From: Agarophyton chilense
Lineage: Eukaryota > Rhodophyta > Florideophyceae > Gracilariales > Gracilariaceae
Reading direction: 5' to 3'
Assembly: GCA_030374765.1 (NCBI GenBank)
Contig: JARGXX010000115.1
Location: 1,651,501 to 1,715,500, forward strand
DNA: 64,000 nucleotides
Position numbers and translations under genes: made by a program. The number at the start of each line of letters is the position of its first letter. The first letter of the stretch is position 1. Positions 22,655 through 32,000 of the stretch are shown in pieces. Under the pieces are notes generated by a model that was not told the DNA's origin, did not search any database, and saw nothing but the letters and a program-made list of their open reading frames with translations.

Positions 22655-24472
22655 CTCCAGTCCTTCTATGTACAGCCTCCAGCTTTTTATAAACGGATCC
22701 CCATTCAGATAAAATAGATTTGTGCATTGATCTAGGGACATTTATAGCGCACGCTATAAAAAAACTCTACTGGGAGCAAAGACGAAAACATTTCCTACGT
22801 AGTGATCATGCTTCCAACCATTGTAAAACATATTTTGTATGAAGGTATCACTGGATTATTGCAAGTAGACTTTTATATTATCTGCAACAGCACATACATC
22901 CTTAAAAAAGAATTACTTTACTTCAGAAGCTCCTTGAAAATATTAAATTTCTTCATCTGTTGGAACGACTTATACCGCACTAAGGTCGACAACTAGAATC
23001 TTTAGCAAGACACGGCGACCAAAAAGAATAAATTAGCGGGTTTTGGAAGCCGTAATTCCAAATAGCATACCAAGTTCCGTCTCAGAACCAAAGGTACGGA
23101 ACCAGGTAAGATTTCAAGCCTGAAACTGAATAGCATTTAATGCTAGTGGTCTTTTTCGTCTTTTCTGTCTGTTCGGTATAATTTGTAGCATACCGTTTTT
23201 AATTTACGGATTTTAGTATTTAAAGATACTCTGAGTCCGTGGCAGCCGATCGCGAATGCTTTTGTGGCCGAAACCATATAATTTAATAAAAGCCCGATCA
23301 TCACCTGATCCGGATGAAGTCTTAAACGCCGAGCAGGAAGGTGGTTGTTGAACAATTCAAGATATGCAACGATCACGACGGCGTTGGGCGGCTTTTGTTG
23401 TCCTCTGTCGGAATGTCAGTCTTCTCTGATTTTGAGAACGTTGCAAGAGGAGAAGGATTAAGAGTTTATGTTGGATTCCCATAGTTTGGGCTGTTAATCG
23501 TGGTGGAAAGCTTCCCGCAGGCCACGTGTAAATTGGGACAGCTGTGCTTTTATGTTTTCCGTGGCGCATGAAGGACACATTGTAAAATAATACCCACAAT
23601 TTGTGCGGAGTAATTTGTGTTTTCAGGAAGCGCCCAGATACTGCGATATGGCTTACTGTTGGGCAATTGAGGAGTATTTGGTTTAGAGACCTGCTGTAGT
23701 GCTTTTCGTTGCGGCACAAAGTGGAAGAGTTTGGCGCCTTCCTGTGGAACCAGGACGTCCAAAATTTTAAACAATTGGCTTTCATAACGCCAAGTGTTGA
23801 GATATCATTTCTCGGGCCAGAAATACGTACTGTAAGGAGCCAAGGGAACCCTTTCATGTCCAGTTTAAGAAGTGTTCCCTACAGCCAATTGGAGAGCGTA
23901 ACGCAATCATACACATGTTCATGAACGCTTGCTAAGAACGGCCCTTAGCGCTCTGGCCATAGACCACATCTTCCTTGGTGGTTCGCAATGGAAAGAACTC
24001 CGTAACCACAGCGATGTTCGCTGAAAAAAGCGGCCATTTGATAGGTATTCAAAACTATTCGACCGCGGGCCTCCACAGACATCGAACACGATAAAATCTA
24101 TGTGTTTAAAGCGGGGCTTGTGAGAGGCACACTCCATCGTTCATGGTACTTCCTGTGGTTTTTGAAGGTTCATAGCGCTGATTAACGGCCTGTCTAACTT
24201 TTACACTACATGTGCCGACTTGCGGTGCTCGTCGAATGTTCTCCTTTGGCTACACCTGTCTAGGAATGCAGTTGACGGTTAGTTGGCTATCCGATCGGCC
24301 CCGCGCCAAGTTCATCTCAACAAAGAAACTACCAGACTACTAAAAAAGGAGCTAGATAGGTTTCACAACTAGTCTTTCTCTGCTCATAGCCAGTCTGTGA
24401 TTCTCAGGTGTTTCGAACGTCTACGAACACAACCGGACATAATCACGTGTCTCCTGCCACCCACAAAGTTAA
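22655..24472. other. Intergenic; possible old minus-strand coding remnant
   Basis: Minus-strand open stretches at 24137-23919 (KHIDFIVFDVCGGPRSNSFE) and 23857-23357 (KANCLKFWTSWFHRKAPNSS) lie in sequence and have the look of a decayed mobile-element protein. I cannot name the family. 22655-23350 is AT-rich with nothing recognised. The 5' flank of the GT61 gene (24200-24472) shows no clear TATA box. Confidence 0.3.
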
Positions 24473-25810
24473 TTGGATTGTATGGTGAAGCTTTGGCTTG
24501 CAAGCGGTATCTGTGTGCTGGTGGTACTGCTTCAGTGTTCGTCTATTCAAGCTGAACTGGATCGCTGCAACTACGACCCCCGCATAGGATTATGGCGCGT
24601 ATATACGCATGCACATTGCAATGACGCACAAGCGAATCGTTCTAAATCGCTTTTGGTAGATGTTCTAAAACTGCATGGAAATCCGTATCACGCGCTGTAC
24701 GACGTGGGCTGGGCCGTTTCATACTATATTCGAAACTGCCTTCGCAAACCATTTTGGCAATTTGACGCAAAGAATACTTTTCTTCGCGTTCGAGTAAACT
24801 ATGAAATGAATTTGACCCGATGTGAGCACGAACCGAGTGACGAAGAGTATAATCGTTGGGAACAACCGAGTTGGGGGGCGTGTATGTTACTGGCTGTTGC
24901 AACACAGTCTGGAATACCGATTTCTAATATCGATATTGTGCCGCCAGGGAGATTAACAAACACGTGCCACACAGGGGTGGCAGAATTTCTACCGAGGTTC
25001 CGCAACCGGGCGTACCAGATTGGAAAGCTACCTCGCACTAAACGCAAGAAGAAGCGTTTCCTCAAGGACGAACGTGTGGACAGAGCATTTCAACAAATAC
25101 AACACGACGTGTTGAGTGCATTCAACGTAAATCGCAGGATGGCCAAATCAGACAGAGTGAACGTTCTGTTGTACGACAGAAGAGATCGACGCCCATATCG
25201 TCTAAAGCGAAAGTGGATCTCTGCACAGAGGCTGGAGAAAAGGCTGCGGAGGGATCGGAGAGTGGCTTTGACGTACGTTAACGAATTGCCAAAGTCATTG
25301 GCGCAGCAAGCAAGCTTGTTCCACTCGACGGATATTTTGGTGGCGCCGCACGGAGCGGCAATGGCGAATACAGTGTTCATGAAGGATAACAGCCACGTAT
25401 TCGAGATATGGAAATGTTGCAAGGATGAGGTGCGAAACGATCCAGAAGAGCCGCACCCGTGGACAGGGTGGCACGCAAGTAGAATCGGGTTGACACTGAG
25501 ATACGTTCAGTGCCACCGACCAAATCAAACACTGAGCGTTGCGGAGTTGCATCAGTTGGACGAAAATGAGGACGAGGGCGCGGATCGATGGTGCAGGCAG
25601 CCATGGATCGACGTGGAAGTGGACGACGCTTACGAGCAGGTTCGTGGCGCAATCCGGTACCATTCGCAGCGCAAGGGGGTGCGCGGACGGTTTCAATCAG
25701 CGGATTTAAGCGTGGCATTCGAGCTGGTGGGAGTGGGCGCGCTCGTGGCCGGAGTGTTTGGACGTGGAATACTTCTGAGACGAGGGGTTAGGATTGCTAG
25801 CAGCAAGTGA
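24473..25810 (+). CDS. Glycosyltransferase family 61 (DUF563-type) protein
   Basis: A single-exon 445-residue protein. GT61 enzymes transfer xylose, arabinose or GlcNAc in the secretory pathway of plants, algae and animals; the substrate here is unknown. Residues 4-28 form a hydrophobic signal peptide or signal anchor (VKLWLASGICVLVVLLQCSS), fitting an ER/Golgi location. The family hallmark is at about residues 282-302, FHSTDILVAPHGAAMANTVF, with the conserved HGA near a helix of the GT-B fold. A second Met at residue 4 is an equally good start. A very basic stretch (about 190-200) lies between the N-terminal and catalytic halves. The C-terminal 45 residues contain a second hydrophobic segment (FELVGVGALVAGVFGRGILL), unusual for the family. 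Confidence 0.78.
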   Translation: MDCMVKLWLASGICVLVVLLQCSSIQAELDRCNYDPRIGLWRVYTHAHCNDAQANRSKSLLVDVLKLHGNPYHALYDVGWAVSYYIRNCLRKPFWQFDAKNTFLRVRVNYEMNLTRCEHEPSDEEYNRWEQPSWGACMLLAVATQSGIPISNIDIVPPGRLTNTCHTGVAEFLPRFRNRAYQIGKLPRTKRKKKRFLKDERVDRAFQQIQHDVLSAFNVNRRMAKSDRVNVLLYDRRDRRPYRLKRKWISAQRLEKRLRRDRRVALTYVNELPKSLAQQASLFHSTDILVAPHGAAMANTVFMKDNSHVFEIWKCCKDEVRNDPEEPHPWTGWHASRIGLTLRYVQCHRPNQTLSVAELHQLDENEDEGADRWCRQPWIDVEVDDAYEQVRGAIRYHSQRKGVRGRFQSADLSVAFELVGVGALVAGVFGRGILLRRGVRIASSK

Positions 25811-26305
25811 GAGGAGGAGCAGACTGCAAGCAACGCCGTGCACACAGAGGAGGACTGACTGACACAAAAGTACGGAAGGCTCGACGACGCGCGACGAGTG
25901 TGCGCATCCATCATAACATTACCACTGGTCGGACGATAGACGCGAGGGGAGGAATTTTTCGATTACACCCGTTGGTGGCACACACAGACGGTGCGTCGGA
26001 AGCGTCTCGAAACGTCCCAGACGAGCGCGGCTGTAAGGGTTGGCGTGACGCGCAGTCACGTGCGCCATGCGCCCGCCAATCGTTTGTAAGCGTTGTGCAC
26101 ACGCGCGCCGTGCACGCGCCATATCCGAATAGCGCCTGCCCTCGTGTGCAGCTCTCTGTGCTCACCCCCCGCCCCCGCCCGCCGCGCTGTATGAGTAAGG
26201 CGTCCATCTTCCACACGAATCTATCGCTAAACTTTACGCTACACTCTACGGAACGTACCAACAAAAAAGAGAAAAGCTTCGTCGTGCAATGCTGTCAGCG
26301 CTCCC
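25811..26305. other. Intergenic between convergent GT61 and MFS genes
   Basis: GC-rich; the + strand ORF here is mostly antisense to the MFS gene. No RNA gene or repeat recognised. Confidence 0.4.
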
Positions 26306-27781
26306 CTAAACCTGCATGTCCGCGAAGACGCGGTTGTTTGCCCCGTCGAAGTTCACGCACTTTGCTGGCTCAATCAAATAAGACCCCGCTACCCCCACGA
26401 CGGACACCACAATTGACCACCCAATGTACCAGTCGTACGCCCCAACACCGCTATTGCCGTCGCACGCCGCCAGCACAATTGAAAACAGCGCTCGCGCCAC
26501 GCCCACCGCCACTCCGAGCAGAGCAAATGCCAGAGTAGAGTTTTCCGGCGCGAATACATCGCGAGCCAGACATGCCGCTACCACAGCACCGCCGTTAAAC
26601 GCCACGAACACGGCGAACACCGCCACGTGAAACAACCATGCGCACTTGGTGCGAATGGCCACCGGCATGAGTGCCAGTCCTCCTGTTTGCAACAGCAAGA
26701 TGAAAATGTTAGTCACTTTAGAGCCGCGAATGTTTGGCGCTTGTTCCCCGTTGGAAGAAGAGAAGGATGAGGATGATAGCATATCGATTGCCACTCCCAA
26801 AGCCAGCCGTCCTACCACTCCGAAAAAGGTGGCATAGCACAGCATTTGGTTGGCATCGATAAGAGACAAGTTAAACAGGGAATGAAGCATAAGCGGGTAT
26901 GAAAGAACAAAACCATAGCCAGGGCCCGCCGCAACGAACACAGACACAAATACAAGTGCAAAAGCAGGATCAATCATGATATCATAACATGATAGCCTGT
27001 TGACCGCCTCGCACTTCTTTTGTTTACGGTGTAACAAATCGTCGTCGCCAAAGTCAACAATAGAGGAATAGCAAGCGGATTGTTCGTCTACGGGCTTGAC
27101 GCGTCGAGCGTCGTGCGCATCCTTGAGAGTCATGGTAGTATCGGGATCGAAAATTTCAGCGACAGGGCACCATCTGTCAGGGGGTCGTTCGATGAACATG
27201 GAGGCAGTGACGGAAACCAAACCGGCGGCCAGACTGGCGACGGCCATGGCGGGGATGGCGCCGCCCATGGTATGAACCAGTGCTTGAAAGGCGTAGATAC
27301 CGAACAGAGAACCGGCGCCACCAAACAGCAGGCTGAGTCCGGTGACGAGTGCGGGCGACTCGGGCACCCAGTCCTGCACAACGACAATGCTGACGACATA
27401 GATGCAACCAGCGCCGGTTCCCTGCAGTATGCTGGCCACATATACGATGAAGCGGGAGTGATTGATGAGTCCGTACGAGACAAACAGTTGGGCGGCGACT
27501 GCAAACGAGCCGAACACAGCCACCACTCTAGGCACGGCGTGGTACTTGGAGTGGTCGGAGGCGTAGTATAAAAGTACACCGAAGGCGGTGATGCCGAGCG
27601 AAACGAAGAGGGCGGCCAGTCCAAGAGCCTGTGTGAGAACAGGGTCGTCCAAAAAGGAGGCGAAGACGCCGTTAGCAAATTGCAGACCAAAGACGGCCTG
27701 CAGCACGAAAGCAGCGGGGATAGGTCCGAACCACCGCCAGTTGGAAAGGCGCATAACTTGAGGAAGAAAGAGCGGAAACAA
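26306..27781 (-). CDS. Major facilitator superfamily transporter (nodulin-like / oxalate-formate antiporter-like)
   Basis: A single-exon 491-residue membrane protein with about 12 hydrophobic segments in two groups of six, separated by a cytosolic loop of about 70 residues (about 205-275). The second TM has LGLAALFVSLGITAFGVLLY. TM4-5 contain GTGAGCIYVVSIVVVQDWVP, the Gly-rich pattern of the nodulin-like/monocarboxylate-type MFS branch. In the second half PGYGFVLSYPLMLHSLFNLS and FFGVVGRLALGVAIDML (GRL..G..D loop 8-9 motif) support MFS. The substrate cannot be told. Met10 (MRLSNWRWFG) is an alternative start closer to TM1. It is convergent with the GT61 gene. Confidence 0.8.
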   Translation of the reverse strand: MFPLFLPQVMRLSNWRWFGPIPAAFVLQAVFGLQFANGVFASFLDDPVLTQALGLAALFVSLGITAFGVLLYYASDHSKYHAVPRVVAVFGSFAVAAQLFVSYGLINHSRFIVYVASILQGTGAGCIYVVSIVVVQDWVPESPALVTGLSLLFGGAGSLFGIYAFQALVHTMGGAIPAMAVASLAAGLVSVTASMFIERPPDRWCPVAEIFDPDTTMTLKDAHDARRVKPVDEQSACYSSIVDFGDDDLLHRKQKKCEAVNRLSCYDIMIDPAFALVFVSVFVAAGPGYGFVLSYPLMLHSLFNLSLIDANQMLCYATFFGVVGRLALGVAIDMLSSSSFSSSNGEQAPNIRGSKVTNIFILLLQTGGLALMPVAIRTKCAWLFHVAVFAVFVAFNGGAVVAACLARDVFAPENSTLAFALLGVAVGVARALFSIVLAACDGNSGVGAYDWYIGWSIVVSVVGVAGSYLIEPAKCVNFDGANNRVFADMQV

Positions 27782-29043
27782 GCGCGGACGGCGGCAAAAG
27801 AACGAGCAACAGGTGGGTCGCAGTGTTCACGCTGGCGTTGGTGTGCGACAAGGCCGAGGTGGGTAATGGACAGCGGTGGAGACAGCGGCGCAGATGCGCA
27901 CTTTTATACCACCCACGACGTGCGGGACACGTCAGCTTGCGGCGCACGCACGGCGCAGCCACATAGGCGACGCGCGTGCGTCACGCGTCACGCGTCGTTC
28001 GAAAAAACATTTTTTCTTCGCGGCATGGCTTTTGTGAGCCTCTGAGCACCTCACGATGAGGACGCTGCGGCTGTTGCGTTGTAGTGTACCGATGGTAGTT
28101 GGGTGTGTCAGAGCTGGTTCGCCAATCGCAGCTGTTGTTCAGTGTGTGCTCTTTGTCGATGGAATGCGAGAGCGCGATGCGTGTTGCGCGTTGATGACCA
28201 TCCATCGATTTCGCCCGTCGACTGCTCTTCGATGCAACGGGTCTTTGTTGCGCTCGCGCTTGACGGTCGCGTGTCTCATGTTGTGCGCCCGTGCGTCTGT
28301 GATAGCTGTGAGCTGTGCGTTTTCTGCTCATTGTTCGTCTGCGCTCCTCTATGCTCCTCTTCGCTTATGAGCATCGGCAAGCAACACCACGTCGTAATAA
28401 GTTGTACCTGCTCTCACCCCCGAGCCTTGAGCATACTTGTCTGTCGCGTTGCGCAAATAAAAGTACCACGTCCCTGCTCTCCCGCGCTTGCTGTGTTGTC
28501 GCAAGCGCAGCAGCAACAACAACCCACCGCCACCACGCACCTTGCCATGCACATCGCGACAACCAATCCACATTTTTAATCCATATAACACACCTCGCTG
28601 CGTGACATATTCCAACAGCAAACAACAACTTTATTCTGTTCCCGAGATCTCCTCTAATCTCAGTCTAGTCCGTCCTCACTTTTCACAACATTTGTTCAAT
28701 CAAACTCCTGTCTCCCCAACCACTAAACAGATTTATTCGCGCTTCAACTCGCCTAACGTCGCTTCTCATTGCCACATTCACTTCTATTGGCTGGCCCATT
28801 AACATTGCATGACCGTCACTTGTTGATATCCCGCTCACACTATCGATATCCGATTCTGCATACGTGCAAACGCACACGTCAGTTTGATGTTCCAATTTGG
28901 TGTTCCTCCACAATAGATATCGCCCAATCCTATCATCCTCAGGAGACGGCGAACACAAGAAAAACGACCTTTGATTTACATGTTACTAAATATGTTTAGC
29001 GCTGATATTAATGCAACTACATCCTTCTCTATGCCCGTCCAGC
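27782..29043. other. Intergenic, promoter side of MFS and 3' side of SIN3; no gene
   Basis: 27782-28400 is GC-rich and covered only by short overlapping shadow ORFs. 28500-29043 is more balanced. No gene or RNA recognised. Confidence 0.4.
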
Positions 29044-32000
29044 TTAGGACACGGGCACAGCCACGGCCTCCTGTTCACAACCAAACCGTCGCTTCACATT
29101 GCGAACAACCTTTCTTCGCTTAAAGTTGCGATTCATCATAAAGTCTTCCGTGCCACTTACATACTTCAAATCGCCAGTGTCCTCATTGATGCGTACATCC
29201 AAATTGTCCACAATACACACATCCATCTCACTATCCCCCTTCCTAGTATTCTCGAGATCCATGCATCGCTTGCGTTTTCGCGCTCGCTTCAGGTATTTTG
29301 TCAAAGTGGATACAATACTCTTCTCTGTTGCCTCCTCCGCCGAGTTTAAACGACTGTACTGACAGGCATCGTATTTCGTCACGAGCCGAAATGTCACTCT
29401 CACAACCTTTCTCCGTTTCTCATCCGTGAATCTGTGTACTTTCGAAGCAAATAGTTCCCCCCCAGCTTCATCCACCAATTGTCTGGCTTTCTGCACTTCC
29501 TTCACTTTCTTTTCGTTCTCCGAACCAACTGGCACCAACGGCCACTTTTTTCTCTCGCCATCAGTGACACCCGTCATGTGATCTCCGCCGCATCCCCTTT
29601 GTGGCACTTTCCTCCCCTTCTCATATTCAGAGATTTCCATATTCTTTCTCGTATCCTTCACATCCGCTTCGATGCACTGTGCGTTAAGTGCATCCCCACA
29701 ATTCATATTCAACGATGACCTAGCATGCTCCACCAAGTCAGACGCCGGCTTTCGCCAAGGAATGCTCAAGGCCGCTTCTGCAAGACGCTTGCTGATGAGC
29801 GGAAAGTCGCATACATGTTCTTCCCAGTTACATATTCCATCAAACATCTTCTCGCACAATTCATCGTACTCCAGAGCGCTTACACTACCCCCAAGAACTT
29901 CTTTGACACAGTCCAAATACTCTTCTAGAGGAAAGCCTCCTTCACGCTCATCTAGCAGGAACTGAACTCTCTTTGAGGTTTCCGCTACCAGGCGAATGTA
30001 AGCGAAAAGATAGTCATCGACGTAAACCACGCGTGAGGACGAGCCTGCTTTTTGCAGCATGTGATATACTTTCTCAATGAACTCTAATCCTTTGTCTGCT
30101 TCTTCTTCGTTTTCAGCCTCCCATTCAAACGCATACCAGAGTAAGTCACATATTACCCTCAGATTATTATCCTGGCACACCAAATCAACGGAAAGAGATT
30201 TCGCCCGCTCTGTCTTCGAATCTTCGATGGAGAGTGACCAGTTCTTTTTCTTTCTATCGACAAGGTCGCGAACCATCTCGGATCTTTTCCAAGTGCGTGG
30301 CGTATCCGACCTGGGATCTCTTCTCGCGAAACGCTTGGACTTCCAAACCAATTCTAAATGTCTTTTCGACTCAAGCCAATCTACAAGGCGCTGCCGGAGA
30401 CGTTTTCCAACAATAGCGGCTGTCGCAATAGGATTTGACCGTAACACTTCCAAGATTTCTGTGGAAGCGTCCCTGTATACTAATTCAATCGGTTTCACAT
30501 CTACAGGAGATAAATCGCACACCCGAAATGACCCATTTCGCACCTTTTCCAGCTTCTCCACAGTGCTTCTTGTCCTGGCCACCATAAGGTCAATCTCGGC
30601 CCTCTGATCTTCTACGCTCAATGGGGGACTATGATATGAGTTCTTCACGGCTCGTGGACTCCCTACTCTATCAGGAGACAAACATCCCCCTCTTCCGGTG
30701 TGCGGTAATGGTGGCTTTTCTCCGCTTGCGCCCTGCCGTGGTTTCTCGGCAAAATCCTGCATTTTCTTGAAACCATCGTCAAGCAGTTGTCTACCGGCAG
30801 TGTCTCCTTTCGAAACATATGTGTAATTCAGGACGATCTTGTCGATATCAGTCATCCCGGAACACTGCATAGATACAACATCAGAGGGAAGGGCGACGTA
30901 AGACCCAAATCCTTCAACTGATGTCCCATGTTCCTTTCCAATCTCAGTTAGAGTCTTACCCTTGTATCTCGGATTCACCTTCGGAGATCTGTTACCCCCC
31001 GTGACTGTAGATGGAGGTAGACTCCCCAATGATGCAAGATCACGAACACGATCGCGGATCTGAGCGGAGTTCCCCAGAAAATTAGTTTGGTTCTTTCCTT
31101 CAGTACCGTTTGTGTCTGCGTCAGCACATGCCTTCGCTCTTCTAAGAATTTGGACAGCAGTCTCGGTTGATTTTGGATCAGTCTGGTCGATGAAGGCGAA
31201 AAAAGCGTCTGTTAACGGCTTTCTATCTCCAAGAAGACCATCAGCCAAGCGCATCAGTTCTTCTCCGGAAATGATCTGTTGTGAAAACAACGAAAGACAC
31301 TTGATAAACTCAGAATAATTCCGGTGACCTTCGGGTCCAAGCAAGCTCCGCAGTTCCTCGAAAAACTCTAGTTCAGGGGCGGCTGCATTACGTCCAAGTG
31401 TTGGCAAATCATCCGCTGGCGGTAGCTGAGAAGGATTTCCTTTGTTTTCAGTGCTGGTGCCTTTCTTTCCTGCATGCACACCACGTCGCATTTTCTTTTC
31501 GTTACCAGCTCCTTTGTTTCTTGATCCAGTTTTGGCGATACTGCCTGAGGCACCAGGAATTGAAGGTCCGTGCTTACTTGGCTTCGCTCGCCCCGATCCA
31601 GGTGCTGTCTTGGACGACTTCTCTTTTCCTTTCCACGCGGTTGACGCGACTTGAGGAGCAGATCTAGGGTCCACTGGACCTTCAAGAACGGGCTGCTGTT
31701 TGACAACACTTTGCATAGGTAGGTGTTGACTGAGATCAGCTTCAGTCGGTATGCCATGCCGAATGGCGGAGTGTTGATATGACTGGACCGGCTGTTCTGG
31801 CAAAAACCGAGAGAACTCTGCAAGCAGGTCTTCATGATCCCGGAAGAGATGGGAAACCTGCTTGTAAACTTCTGTTATATCCTTCTGTTCCTTCTGGTAC
31901 GTTTGGAGTATGTTCAAGAAGTCCTTGTAGACAACTTCGTCATCAGCAAAGCGACTTTTGATTTTGTTGACATACGACACTGCCTGCTCGAACTCAATTG

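Noticed and set aside
25807..26538. + strand ORF of 243 residues between GT61 and MFS
   Set aside because: Largely antisense to MFS coding sequence or GC-rich spacer; composition is unlike a protein.
27080..27690. Several ORFs overlapping the MFS gene in other frames
   Set aside because: Shadows of the 12-TM reading frame.
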